64,000 nucleotides of DNA from Qipengyuania pacifica (GTDB taxonomy: Bacteria > Pseudomonadota > Alphaproteobacteria > Sphingomonadales > Sphingomonadaceae). This document shows, one piece after another, positions 17,039 through 25,898 of this stretch (position 1 is the stretch's first letter; the number at the start of each line of letters is the position of its first letter). The translations under genes were made by a program, and so were the position numbers. The notes under the pieces are model-generated. The model did no database searches. It worked only from the letters and a program-made list of their open reading frames with translations, and was not told the DNA's origin. Location of the stretch: the NCBI RefSeq assembly GCF_019857205.1, contig NZ_JAHWXO010000001.1:124001-188000 (forward strand), read 5' to 3'.

Positions 17039-17992
17039 ATGGCCGATCCCTACTCCACACTTGGCATAGCGCGTAACGCGTCCGAAAAAGACATCAAGAG
17101 CGCGTATCGCACGCTCGCCAAGGAACTGCATCCCGACCGCAACAAGGATAATCCCAATGCGGCCGAACGCTTCAGTCAGGTGACCAACGCCTATGATCTG
17201 CTGTCCGACAAGGACAAGCGCGCGCAATTCGATCGCGGCGAAATCGATGGCGATGGCAACCCGGCCAATCCCTTTGCGGGAATGGGCGGCGGTGGCGGAT
17301 TTCGCCCCAATGGCGGTCAGCGCGGATACCGGACGGAAGATTTCCAGGGGTTCGGCGGTGAAGAAGTCGATCTGGGCGACATCTTCGAAGGCCTGTTCGG
17401 CGGGCGTGGACCGCGCGGCGGCGCAGGCGGACCATTCGGCGGCGCCCAGCAGCAGCGCCGTCAGCCACCCCAGAAGGGCGCGGATATCGGCTACAAGCTG
17501 CGCGTCCCCTTTACCGATGCAGCGACGCTGAAAGATCAGCGCATTACGCTGGCAGACGGCAAGACGATCGATCTCAAGCTGCCCAAGGGTGTCGAAGACG
17601 GCACGCAGATGCGCCTCAAGGGCAAGGGTCAGCAGGGTCCCGGCGGCGCGGGCGATGGCCTCGTCACCATCGCGATCGACCGGCACAAGGTATATCGGCG
17701 CGAAGGCGACGATGTGCGGCTCGATCTGCCGATCACGCTCGACGAGGCAGTGAACGGCGGCAAGGTCCGGGTGCCCACGGTCGATGGCCCGGTCATGATG
17801 ACCATCAAGGCCGGCACCGACAGCGGCACCGTGCTGCGCCTGAAGGGCAAGGGCTTTACCCGCAAGAACGGAAGCCGGGGCGATCAGCTCGTGACGCTCG
17901 AAATCCACCTTCCCGCCGATCTCGCGGAACTTGCCAAGCGGCTCGATGGGTGGAAGGACGATGGGGATCCGCGCAGCAAGCTCGGGATTTAG
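17039..17992 (+). CDS. DnaJ C-terminal domain protein (CbpA-like co-chaperone)
   Basis: Type II J-domain co-chaperone, a partner for DnaK. The 317 aa have a J domain (2-70, HPD at 31-33), a long Gly/Phe-rich linker (about 80-145, GMGGGGGF, GGRGPRGGAGGPFGG) and two beta-barrel substrate-binding domains with the GxGxxGPGGAGDGL and GKGFTRKNGSRGDQ turns. There is no zinc-finger CxxCxGxG region, so it is CbpA/DnaJ2-like rather than DnaJ. BrkB follows three bases after the stop and then fabI, forming one transcription unit. Confidence 0.93.
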   Translation: MADPYSTLGIARNASEKDIKSAYRTLAKELHPDRNKDNPNAAERFSQVTNAYDLLSDKDKRAQFDRGEIDGDGNPANPFAGMGGGGGFRPNGGQRGYRTEDFQGFGGEEVDLGDIFEGLFGGRGPRGGAGGPFGGAQQQRRQPPQKGADIGYKLRVPFTDAATLKDQRITLADGKTIDLKLPKGVEDGTQMRLKGKGQQGPGGAGDGLVTIAIDRHKVYRREGDDVRLDLPITLDEAVNGGKVRVPTVDGPVMMTIKAGTDSGTVLRLKGKGFTRKNGSRGDQLVTLEIHLPADLAELAKRLDGWKDDGDPRSKLGI

Positions 17993-17995
17993 TTT

Positions 17996-19018
17996 TTGTC
18001 GCAGCAGGACTTGGTAGAAGATCAGGACCGCGAGGTTCGTTCGCTGTCGCCCGAACAGCGGCGCAAGGACGCACGCCACCTGCGCGATCGTCTGGAAGAT
18101 CAGGTCGGGCCCGGCACGCGCGCATGGGAAGTGGCAAAGCGTACGCTCGTCGGCACCTATAATGATGGCTTCATCCACGCGGGCAACCTCGCCTACCTCT
18201 CGATGCTCGCCATTTTCCCCTTCTTCATCCTGGGGGCGGCGGTCTTTTCGGCCTTCGGTGAAGAAGCCGAACGCGCGGCCACGATCAATGCCGTCCTCAG
18301 CGCCATGCCGCCCGTGGTCGGCAATGTCATCGAACCTGTCGCCCGCGACGCGATCGAAGCGCGCAGCGGCTGGCTTTTGTGGGTCGGCGGGCTGGTCGGC
18401 CTGTGGACGGTGGGCAGCCTGATCGAGACGATCCGCGATATTCTGCGCCGTGCCTACGGCACCCATGCCGAACATGCCTTCTGGAAATATCGCCTGCTTT
18501 CTTCGGGTGTGATTCTCGGCGCGGTATTCCTGCTGATGCTCAGCCTCATCGCGCAGTTCCTCATCGGTACCGCGCAGGAAGTGATCGAAGCCTATTTCCC
18601 GCAGCTCGTTGATCGTGTGTCGGATCTGCGCCTGTCGCGTATCGTGCCAGCGCTCGGACTGTTTGGCTCGCTCTACCTCATCTTCTATTCGCTCACGCCG
18701 TCGAAATACCGGCGCAAGCGCTATCCCAAATGGCCCGGCGTCCTGCTCACCACTTTGTGGTGGATCGCCGTAACGACCTTGATGCCCGCGGTGCTGCGCA
18801 ACTTCTTCTCCTACGACCTGACCTATGGCGGGCTTGCAGGGGTAATGATTGCGCTGTTCTTTTTCTGGCTTGTCGGGCTGGGTGTGGTTATCGGCGCCGA
18901 ACTGAACGCCGCCTTGGCCGAAACGCCCGAGGAAGAAATGAACTTTATCGGGCGGGAAGACGAACGCCGCCGGGCTTCTCTGGCCCGTGAAATGCAAGAA
19001 GAGGAGCACGCCGAATGA
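17996..19018 (+). CDS. YihY/BrkB family membrane protein
   Basis: A 340-aa integral membrane protein of the YihY (once RNase BN/BrkB) family; function uncertain. The family core begins at GTYNDGFIHAGNLAYLS and contains about six membrane helices (for example AIFPFFILGAAVF, WLLWVGGLVGLWTVGSL, IPALGLFGSLYLIFYSL, GVMIALFFFWLVGLGVVIGAE). No ATG precedes the core: the start must be TTG at 17996 (GGGA about 12 bases upstream) or TTG 18011. The acidic C-terminus ends overlapping fabI by ATGA. Confidence 0.87.
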   Translation: MSQQDLVEDQDREVRSLSPEQRRKDARHLRDRLEDQVGPGTRAWEVAKRTLVGTYNDGFIHAGNLAYLSMLAIFPFFILGAAVFSAFGEEAERAATINAVLSAMPPVVGNVIEPVARDAIEARSGWLLWVGGLVGLWTVGSLIETIRDILRRAYGTHAEHAFWKYRLLSSGVILGAVFLLMLSLIAQFLIGTAQEVIEAYFPQLVDRVSDLRLSRIVPALGLFGSLYLIFYSLTPSKYRRKRYPKWPGVLLTTLWWIAVTTLMPAVLRNFFSYDLTYGGLAGVMIALFFFWLVGLGVVIGAELNAALAETPEEEMNFIGREDERRRASLAREMQEEEHAE

Positions 19019-19818
19019 GCGGGTTGATGACAGGAAAGCGTGGGCTGATCATGGGATTGGCCAATGACAAATCGCTGGCCTGGGGAATAGCGAAGCAATT
19101 GCGCGAACACGGCGCCGAACTGGCGTTTTCCTATCAGGGTGACGCGTTGAAGAAGCGCGTGGGCCCCCTTGCCGAACAGCTCGGCAGTGATTTCCTCATC
19201 GAATGCGACGTGTCGGACATGGCCGCGCTCGACACGGCGTTCGACACGCTCAGATCGCGCTGGGACACGATCGACTTCGTCGTTCATGCCATCGGTTTTT
19301 CGGACAAGAGCGAACTGCGCGGGAAATATGTCGACACCAGTCTCGACAACTTCCTGATGACGATGAACATTTCGGCCTATTCGCTCGTCGCGGTCGCGCA
19401 GCGGGCTGCGGCCATGATGCCCGATGGCGGCTCGATCCTTACCCTGACCTATTACGGCGCGGAAAAGGTCATCCCGCATTACAACGTCATGGGTGTCGCC
19501 AAGGCCGCCCTGGAAACGTCGGTGAAATATCTCGCCAACGACCTGGGTCCGCAGAACATTCGCGTTAACGCGATCAGCGCCGGGCCGATCAAGACGCTGG
19601 CCGCCAGCGGCATCGGCGACTTCCGCTACATCCTCAAGTGGAACGAACTCAACTCGCCGCTGCGCCGCAATGTCACGATCGACGATGTCGGCGGATCCGG
19701 CCTCTATTTCCTGTCCGATCTTTCCTCGGGCGTCACCGGCGAAACCCATCACGTCGATGCCGGTTACCATGTCGTCGGCATGAAGCAGGAAGACGCGCCC
19801 GACATCGGGCTTGTCTGA
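19015..19818 (+). CDS. fabI: Enoyl-[acyl-carrier-protein] reductase (NADH)
   Basis: Last reductive step of each fatty acid elongation cycle; the target of triclosan-type inhibitors. The 267 aa form a short-chain-dehydrogenase fold with the FabI-specific GLIMGLANDKSLAWGIA cofactor motif, the Y-x6-K catalytic pair in YNVMGVAK, and SAGPIKTLAASGI in the substrate loop. The ATG overlaps the brkB stop (ATGA), so translation is coupled. The final residues (QEDAPDIGLV) are typical of alphaproteobacterial FabI. Confidence 0.96.
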   Translation: MSGLMTGKRGLIMGLANDKSLAWGIAKQLREHGAELAFSYQGDALKKRVGPLAEQLGSDFLIECDVSDMAALDTAFDTLRSRWDTIDFVVHAIGFSDKSELRGKYVDTSLDNFLMTMNISAYSLVAVAQRAAAMMPDGGSILTLTYYGAEKVIPHYNVMGVAKAALETSVKYLANDLGPQNIRVNAISAGPIKTLAASGIGDFRYILKWNELNSPLRRNVTIDDVGGSGLYFLSDLSSGVTGETHHVDAGYHVVGMKQEDAPDIGLV

Positions 19819-19866
19819 TATTTTCGTTCATCGTATGTTCTGCCTCGACTCGGAGGAGGACGTGCG

Positions 19867-20265
19867 ATGCTCGAAGGTGGATGCCAGTGCGGTGAAGTAC
19901 GATATCGGGTGTCGGGCGATCCGGCGCATCATGCGCTGTGTCATTGCAGGGATTGCCGCGCCTCGTCCGGTGCTCCGGCAACAGCCTGGATGGCCTTTCC
20001 TGCCGAAAAATTCAATGTAATCAAGGGGAAAGCAGTTTCCTACAACTCGTCCGGGGCCTCCTAGCGGCACTTTTGCGGCCAATGCGGCACCGGTATGTAT
20101 TTCATCAACGAACAGATGCTGCCGGGTATCGTGGACATCCAGTCCGCTACCCTCGATGACGCGCAGGCTCATCCCCCGGCAGCGCAGATCCAGACGGCCG
20201 AACGCCTCGATTACATGTCCGATCTCGCGGCCATGCCCCAGTTCGAACGGTACCCGGGCCCGTAA
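19867..20265 (+). pseudogene. GFA-family (Mss4-like) zinc protein interrupted by an in-frame amber codon
   Basis: Glutathione-dependent formaldehyde-activating (GFA) family fold. Starting at ATG 19867 (GGAGGAGGA upstream) the frame shows CQCGEVRY (C6, C8) and CHCRDC (C25, C27, C30), the first zinc ligands. TAG occurs at codon 66 (20062-20064), and the same frame then continues RHFCGQCGTGMYF with the last zinc cysteine pair and a natural ending at TAA 20263. Without the amber codon the product would be about 132 residues, normal for the family. So this is one gene broken by a single nonsense change, a sequencing error, or a read-through case; the first is simplest. Confidence 0.85.
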
Positions 20266-20274
20266 ATCCCGCGA

Positions 20275-21540
20275 TCAGGCCACGTCAGGCCATATCCCGC
20301 GCGTGTCATAAATGATCCTGCCCTGCCGTTCCTCGGCGGGTATCACCTTGAACACGTCGTGGTCGACGAGAGCAATGAGTACGCCGCACTCCTCGAGCGC
20401 GGTGTCGATATCGACCAGTTCCGCGTTCGTGCCGGCAAATTCCTGCGGTAGTTCGCCTGCATAAGGTTCCACAACGCACACCCTGTCCCCATATTCGCGT
20501 GCAAGGGATGCCGCCACGTAACGCGCGGGGCTTTCACGGAAATCATCGATGTTCGCCTTGAAGGCGAGGCCCAAACAGGCAATTTTCTCACTCGGATTGG
20601 CTTCGGCCAGTGCTCTTGCACGGGCAAGCACATGATGCATCTTCATGTCGTTCGTTTCGCGAGCCTGGCGAATAATCCGCGCTTCCTCGGGCGCGCCGTG
20701 AACGATGAACCACGGATCCACGGCGATGCAATGACCACCCACGCCTGGTCCGGGCGTAAGAATATTAACTCGCGGATGCCGATTGGCGAGACGTATCACC
20801 TCCCAAACATCGAGCCCCTGCCGGTCGGCGATCATGGAAAGCTCGTTAGCGAAGGCGATATTGACGTCGCGAAAGGCATTTTCGACCAGCTTGGTCATTT
20901 CGGCAGAGCGCGCATCCGTCGTGACGCATTCGCCTTTCACGAACCGTTTGTAGAAGGCGAGCGCCTTCCGTGCGCAGCGAGGCGTAATTCCGCCGATCGA
21001 CCGATCGTTATGCGTCAGTTCTTCCAAAATTTTGCCCGGCAGCACCCGTTCCGGACAATAGGCGATGCTGATGTCGGGGCGACCTTCTGCTATTCCCGGC
21101 ATGGCCAGGTCGGGGCGCACTGCGGCGATCGCATCGCGCACCGCTTCGGTCGTGCCGACGGGCGACGTCGATTCGAGAATAACCGTGTCACCCTGCTTAA
21201 GAACTTGAGCGACCTTTCTTGCCACCGCCATGACGTAACTCGTATCAGGCGTGTGGTTGCCGTCCTTTGCGAAAGGCGTGGGCACCGCAATGACGAACAC
21301 GTCGGCAGACGCCACTTCGATCGATGCCTTGAGCAGGCCACGCTGGACAACGGCCTGTACCAGACCATCCAGATCGACTTCCTCAATGTGAATTTCGCCC
21401 CGATTGATCGTATCGACGACGCCTTGCGCCACGTCGACACCATGCACCGGACAACCAGCACGCGCGATGACCGCAGCAGTCGGCAGGCCAATATATCCCA
21501 GCCCGATCACACAGACGTCCGGCTTCATGTCACCACGCAT
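20275..21540 (-). CDS. wecC: UDP-N-acetyl-D-mannosamine dehydrogenase
   Basis: NAD-dependent four-electron oxidation of UDP-ManNAc to UDP-ManNAcA for surface polysaccharide. The 421 aa have an N-terminal Rossmann motif (VIGLGYIGLPTA), the central dimer domain with catalytic lysine region (ARSAEMTKLVENAFRDVNIAFANEL), the catalytic cysteine in GPGVGGHCIAVDPWF, and the C-terminal UDP-binding domain (LGLAFKANIDDFRESP). It follows wecB by 65 bases. ATG 21540 has AGGGA upstream; MKPDV at 21528 is an alternative start. Confidence 0.94.
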   Translation of the reverse strand: MRGDMKPDVCVIGLGYIGLPTAAVIARAGCPVHGVDVAQGVVDTINRGEIHIEEVDLDGLVQAVVQRGLLKASIEVASADVFVIAVPTPFAKDGNHTPDTSYVMAVARKVAQVLKQGDTVILESTSPVGTTEAVRDAIAAVRPDLAMPGIAEGRPDISIAYCPERVLPGKILEELTHNDRSIGGITPRCARKALAFYKRFVKGECVTTDARSAEMTKLVENAFRDVNIAFANELSMIADRQGLDVWEVIRLANRHPRVNILTPGPGVGGHCIAVDPWFIVHGAPEEARIIRQARETNDMKMHHVLARARALAEANPSEKIACLGLAFKANIDDFRESPARYVAASLAREYGDRVCVVEPYAGELPQEFAGTNAELVDIDTALEECGVLIALVDHDVFKVIPAEERQGRIIYDTRGIWPDVA

Positions 21541-21605
21541 GGTATTTCAATCCCTGAATTTTGCCGAGCATGCCTAGCGTCGGGTGGTAAATTTAACAGT
21601 AACGG

Positions 21606-22733
21606 CTATTTCCGTGGCACCAGAAGGTCGATGATCCTTCCTGCCGAGTGCCCATCGCCAAAAGGATTATGTGCACGGGCCATGGCCGAATAAGCCGCGT
21701 CGTCGTCAAGCAGCCGTTCGGTCTCGTAGACAATCTTATCTGTGTCTGTGCCCACCAACCTGGCCGTTCCGGCTTCCACGCCTTCGGGCCGTTCGGTGGT
21801 TTCGCGCATGACCAGCACCGGCTTTCCCAACGCGGGCGCTTCTTCCTGAACGCCCCCGCTGTCGGTAAGCATCAGATGGCTGATATCGAGCAAACGCGCA
21901 AAATGCGGATAGTCGAGCGGATCGATCAAAGCGACATTGTCGAGCCCACTGAGCTCATCGTTCATAACTGCCCGGACGTTCGGATTGAGATGCACGGGAA
22001 AGATGACCGCCACATCGGGTCGCGCGGCGATCCGTGCAACAGCTCGAGCTATGCTCCTCATCCCGTCACCGAAATTCTCGCGGCGATGGCTCGCTACGCC
22101 GATTATGCGTTTGCCGGCGAAGCGGGATTCCAGCGAAGCAAGACCGGAGGCAATTTCCGGGTGCGCCTGGGCATGTTTCGTGACCCAATGCAGAGCGTCT
22201 ATGACCGTATTCCCGGTCACATGCACGCTCTTCGGGTCGACGCTCTCACGCCATAAGGCCGCCTGCGCGGTCGCTGTCGGCGCACAATGGAGGGTGGCAA
22301 AGGTCCCGACTGCACGTCGGTTAACCTCCTCCGGCCATGGCTGGTAGATATCGCCACTGCGCAGGCCTGCCTCGACATGGCAAACCGGGATCTTGCGGTA
22401 ATAGGCGGCAAGTGCCCCCGCCAAGACCGTGGTCGTGTCGCCCTGCACCACCACCCAATCAGGCTGTTCGTCATCAAGCACTTTGCCGATTTCGAGCAGA
22501 GCACGTGCGGTCAGCTCATCGAGGGTCTGGCCCGGCTGCATCAAATCGAGATCGTGGTCAGGGATGACACCCGTGATATCCAGCACCAAGTCCAGCATTT
22601 CGCGATGCTGAGCGGAAATGCAGACGCGGCTTTTGAATCGCGCATCGTCGGCCAAGGCGTGAATCACGGGAAACAGTTTGATCGCTTCGGGTCGAGTGCC
22701 GAAGACGGTGAGGATTTTCTGGCGCGCGGTCAT
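21606..22733 (-). CDS. wecB: UDP-N-acetylglucosamine 2-epimerase (non-hydrolysing)
   Basis: Interconverts UDP-GlcNAc and UDP-ManNAc, supplying WecC. The 375 aa match family length. Recognisable blocks are FGTRPEAIKLFPV at the N-terminus, QHREMLD, VQGDTTT, HVEAGLRSGD, EEVNRRAVG, HRRENFG and the UDP-contact SGGVQEEAPALGKPVLVMRETTERPE. Together with wecC it makes UDP-ManNAcA; the glycosyltransferases that use it are not in this window. Confidence 0.95.
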   Translation of the reverse strand: MTARQKILTVFGTRPEAIKLFPVIHALADDARFKSRVCISAQHREMLDLVLDITGVIPDHDLDLMQPGQTLDELTARALLEIGKVLDDEQPDWVVVQGDTTTVLAGALAAYYRKIPVCHVEAGLRSGDIYQPWPEEVNRRAVGTFATLHCAPTATAQAALWRESVDPKSVHVTGNTVIDALHWVTKHAQAHPEIASGLASLESRFAGKRIIGVASHRRENFGDGMRSIARAVARIAARPDVAVIFPVHLNPNVRAVMNDELSGLDNVALIDPLDYPHFARLLDISHLMLTDSGGVQEEAPALGKPVLVMRETTERPEGVEAGTARLVGTDTDKIVYETERLLDDDAAYSAMARAHNPFGDGHSAGRIIDLLVPRK

Positions 22734-22774
22734 GCGCGCATGCCTACCCGCAAAAGGTTAAATGGCGATAGAAA

Positions 22775-23347
22775 TTACAGCGGGTCTTCTTCACTGGTGC
22801 TCGGTTGGGGTAACGCGGAGGCGTCCGGCGTTTCGGCGGCACGCTCGCGTTCGAGGCGTTCCATGTAGTCACGCTCGATCATTTCGACGCGTTCCTGCTC
22901 AGAGGCGGCGTCTTCATCGATCGTCGAAAGACGCTTGGCACGCTCTGCCGCGATGATTTCACCGAAGCGCACACCGGCGTTGTTCGCCTTGTCGGCATAA
23001 GCAGCGTCGATCATCTGCTGCGTACAACCGGTGAAGCCGCCGGCGCCCGTTGGCGAGCAAGACATGATTCCGAACGCCCCAGCCATTTCGAAGCTCTCTA
23101 CGCGTTCGGCCCAGGCTTTGTTATCGGGGCTGTCCGAAAAGCGGAGATTTTCAGGAATGCGGTACCGCTCGCTCTCCGCCTTGCGCGCGCAGACGACGAT
23201 CTGATCCGCCGTGCTTTGCGGACATTCATCATCGCCATAGACGATGACCATATTGTAATTGTCATCCGACGCTTCCGGTACCTGCTCCTGTGCAGCTAGG
23301 GGGGAAGCAAGCGCAAGGCTGGCGATGGCAATCAGGGGCTTCGACAT
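22775..23347 (-). CDS. Secreted hypothetical protein of sphingomonad type
   Basis: A 190-aa exported protein. Signal peptide about residues 1-19 (MSKPLIAIASLALASPLAAQ). A conserved-looking block CPQSTADQIVVCARKAESERYRIPE is followed by a central part with two more cysteines (MSCSPTGAGGFTGCTQQ), then a charged helical region (ERAKRLSTIDEDAASEQERVEMIERDY) and a low-complexity end. I know similar uncharacterised proteins from sphingomonads, but no function. GAGAGGA precedes the ATG. Confidence 0.8.
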   Translation of the reverse strand: MSKPLIAIASLALASPLAAQEQVPEASDDNYNMVIVYGDDECPQSTADQIVVCARKAESERYRIPENLRFSDSPDNKAWAERVESFEMAGAFGIMSCSPTGAGGFTGCTQQMIDAAYADKANNAGVRFGEIIAAERAKRLSTIDEDAASEQERVEMIERDYMERLERERAAETPDASALPQPSTSEEDPL

Positions 23348-23371
23348 GGTCGTCCTCTCGGCGAATAGGTA

Positions 23372-23392
23372 CGCAGAGCTTAGCGCTCTGCG
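23372..23392. repeat. Stem-loop between coq7 and the secreted protein gene
   Basis: CGCAGAGC and GCTCTGCG form a perfect 8-bp stem around a 5-base loop. It sits downstream of coq7 and upstream of the next gene in the same direction. There is no T-run, so it may be an mRNA-stabilising or Rho-related structure rather than an intrinsic terminator. Confidence 0.4.
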
Positions 23393-23437
23393 GGGTGAAC
23401 TGTCTATGAAGCGCGCGCCGGGCCCTGCCGGTTCCCG

Positions 23438-23965
23438 TTATACGCGTTCGGAGATACGGATTGCAGTCCGGCACCCCAATCGAATCAGCCCGGAAAGCAG
23501 CGGATAGGCTGGAGCGCGTTCCGCTCCGGCGGCTAGTGCGGCATCACGATGTTCGCGCTCGTCATCGCGAAATTGCTCGATCATTCCCGCGAGTTCGGGA
23601 TCCTCGCCGGTCTCGTGGAGGCGGTCGAGCTGCTTCGAATAATGTTCGTCGATTTCGGTTTCGATTGCCGCGGTGCAGGCCATGGCGGCTTCCGGTCCGA
23701 TCAGGGCGGTAACTGCGCCCAGGGCAAACCCTGCCCTGTCCCAGAAGGGCTGAAGCACCGTCGGGCGGACACCGCGTTCGGCCATGAGCGCATCGAACTT
23801 CGCCCGGTGACCAGCCTCCTGTTCGGCCATTCCTGCGATTTCGGCAGAGTGCGGGCCACGGTCGCCCATGACCGCCAATTGTCCCGCGTAAATGCGGGTG
23901 GCGCCAAATTCGCCTGCCTGATCGACGCGAATCATACGTTCGATATGGTCGGGAACAGCTGTCAT
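23438..23965 (-). CDS. coq7: Demethoxyubiquinone hydroxylase (Coq7 family)
   Basis: Di-iron monooxygenase performing the C6 hydroxylation of ubiquinone synthesis. The 175 aa have a ferritin-like four-helix fold; iron ligands are seen in DQAGEFGATRIY, EQEAGHRAKF (E-x-x-H), ETEIDEHY and DDEREHRDAA (E-x-x-H). It replaces the UbiF flavoprotein used by enterobacteria. The ATG overlaps the dsbB stop (ATGA). Confidence 0.94.
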   Translation of the reverse strand: MTAVPDHIERMIRVDQAGEFGATRIYAGQLAVMGDRGPHSAEIAGMAEQEAGHRAKFDALMAERGVRPTVLQPFWDRAGFALGAVTALIGPEAAMACTAAIETEIDEHYSKQLDRLHETGEDPELAGMIEQFRDDEREHRDAALAAGAERAPAYPLLSGLIRLGCRTAIRISERV

Positions 23966-24438
23966 ACACGTCGGTCCTTGCCAAGCAGCGCCAGAATGGA
24001 GAGCCCCGCCACAGTCGAGATGAGGAAATTAAATCCCGCCAGGCTGATGCCGAAGAGGGTCCACGCAGGCTCGTCACATCGGACCAGCGGCGTGTTCATG
24101 ATGTCGTCTAGCGCGTTGCCTGTGCCGCCCCCCGTCACCACCGCACAGGATGTCACACCCTGCCACCAGCCATATTCGACGCCCGCATGAAACAGCCCGA
24201 TCCCGCCCGAAATCAGAATGGCCAAAGCGGCAAGACCGGTCCACAAACGAACTGGGGCAATGGCATAAGCCATCAAAGCAAGCGCCACGGCGGCGAAATG
24301 TGGCCAGCGCTGCCACCAGCACATCTCGCAAGGATATAGCCCGAAACCATATTGCGACAGATAGGCGCCGCCCAGCAGCAAGGCTGGAACGGCGAGCGCC
24401 AGGACGCGGGCGAGACGAACGTGCTGCGAAAGGCTCAT
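23962..24438 (-). CDS. dsbB: Disulfide bond formation protein B family
   Basis: Quinone-linked inner-membrane oxidase that regenerates DsbA. The 158 aa have four membrane helices; the first periplasmic loop holds CEMCWWQRWPH (CxxC-type redox pair next to the quinone) and the second loop the SCAV and RCDEPAW cysteines. I set the start at ATG 24438 (MSLSQHV); a TTG at 24474 would extend into the upstream ctpA gene. Coupling to coq7, a ubiquinone-synthesis gene, is notable because DsbB hands electrons to ubiquinone. Confidence 0.9.
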   Translation of the reverse strand: MSLSQHVRLARVLALAVPALLLGGAYLSQYGFGLYPCEMCWWQRWPHFAAVALALMAYAIAPVRLWTGLAALAILISGGIGLFHAGVEYGWWQGVTSCAVVTGGGTGNALDDIMNTPLVRCDEPAWTLFGISLAGFNFLISTVAGLSILALLGKDRRV

Positions 24439-24454
24439 GGAGCCGCGGTGTACC

Positions 24455-25795
24455 TTATTTGGCGCGGGCGGCAATGCTCTTGGGGCTGGTACGGCGCAGT
24501 GTTTCCAGTGCGTAATGCAGCTGGAAATCCTCGATACCCTTTTCCTTCAGCTCTTCGGCGGTCTGTTGGAAACGCGGGTCTTCGCGCATGTCCTTTTCGA
24601 TCGCCTCGTCGGCAAGACCGATTTCGTTGACCAGGTGCCCGCGCAGGTCCGATTCGCGCATCTGGAAACGTGCGCGCTTTGCCAGATCGGGATCGGAAAG
24701 CTGCGGCACAGCGATATCGGGCGTGATCCCGCCTTCCTGAACCGAGTGGCCCGAGGGAGTGTAATAGCGCGCCGTCGTGAGCTTGAGCGCGGCATCATTG
24801 CCGAGCGGCAGCAACGACTGAACGCTGCCCTTGCCGAAGCTGCGTTGCCCCATGACGACGGCCCGGCGATGATCCTGCAGCGCCCCGGCGACGATTTCGG
24901 AGGCCGAAGCCGAACCGGCATCGATCAGCACGACGATGGGCAGACCCTCGGCGATATCGCCGCGGAAGACCGTTTCCGCATCGTAGGAAATGTTTTCGCC
25001 CCGCGCCCGGCCGCGCTGAGAGACGATACGGCCGTCGCTGAGGAAGAGGTCGGATAGCGCGACCGCCTCATCCAGCGAACCGCCTGGATTGGAGCGCAGG
25101 TCGAGCACCAGGCCGTTCAGTCGGCCCGTAGCGTTCTTCTGAAGGTCTTCCCATGCGCCGAACACATCGCTGCCAACATCGCGCGAAAATTCATTGACCA
25201 TGATGTGGCCGATATTGCCATCCTCAAGCTCCCAGGTGACCGGCTCGAGCTCGATCACGCCGCGAGTCACCGACACATCGAAAGGTTCATCCCGACCGGG
25301 CCGGAATATCGTCAGCTGGATCGACGAACCTTCGGGACCCCGCATCTGCGCCACTGCCTCATCGAGCGACTGGCCAACGATGAACTTGCCATCGAGATGA
25401 GTGATGTAGTCGCCCGCCTTGAGACCGGCCTTGTCGGCGGGGCTGCCGCGGAACGGCGAGATGATCTTCACGGCACCATCGTCCTCGACAACGGAAAGTC
25501 CGAGGCCGGAATAATTACCGTCGATCATTGTTTCGAGGCGCTGGAGATCGCTGCCGTCGAGATAGCCGGAGTGCGGATCGAGCGAGGACAGCATGCCATC
25601 GATCATGCCGCGAATGAGCACGTCGTCTTCGACCGGCTCCACATAACTGGCCTTGATGCGCTGATACACCGCCAGAACCTTGGCGAATTCGGGACCGGCA
25701 CGGCCATCGACCTGCGCAAGGCTGGCGGTAGTCGCAGGGATTAGCGCCACGGCGGTCACGAGGGCGGCCGAACGGGCCAGGGCGGCGAATTTCAT
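24455..25795 (-). CDS. S41 family C-terminal processing protease
   Basis: Periplasmic Ser/Lys-dyad protease (CtpA-like). The 446 aa have a signal peptide (1-27, ending SLAQ), the N-terminal lid (YQRIKASYVEPV), a PDZ domain (about 85-170, SGLGLSVVEDD to VAQMRGPEG) and the protease core with catalytic serine in GSASASEIVAGAL and lysine in SFGKGSVQSLL. It lies directly downstream of envC; alphaproteobacterial CtpA proteins trim peptidoglycan hydrolases and lipoproteins, so an envelope role with EnvC is plausible. Confidence 0.94.
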   Translation of the reverse strand: MKFAALARSAALVTAVALIPATTASLAQVDGRAGPEFAKVLAVYQRIKASYVEPVEDDVLIRGMIDGMLSSLDPHSGYLDGSDLQRLETMIDGNYSGLGLSVVEDDGAVKIISPFRGSPADKAGLKAGDYITHLDGKFIVGQSLDEAVAQMRGPEGSSIQLTIFRPGRDEPFDVSVTRGVIELEPVTWELEDGNIGHIMVNEFSRDVGSDVFGAWEDLQKNATGRLNGLVLDLRSNPGGSLDEAVALSDLFLSDGRIVSQRGRARGENISYDAETVFRGDIAEGLPIVVLIDAGSASASEIVAGALQDHRRAVVMGQRSFGKGSVQSLLPLGNDAALKLTTARYYTPSGHSVQEGGITPDIAVPQLSDPDLAKRARFQMRESDLRGHLVNEIGLADEAIEKDMREDPRFQQTAEELKEKGIEDFQLHYALETLRRTSPKSIAARAK

Positions 25796-25898
25796 TGGCG
25801 GAACAACTCCTTTGGGCGCGCAATCTATAGTCTGTCTGCGCTGAATGCCAGATGAGCATTGCTACCAACCCGGCATGGAGCGATTTATCGCCAGCGTG

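Noticed and set aside
20275-22733. wecBC as part of a large polysaccharide island
   Set aside because: No glycosyltransferase, polymerase or flippase genes flank the pair; both sides are housekeeping genes.
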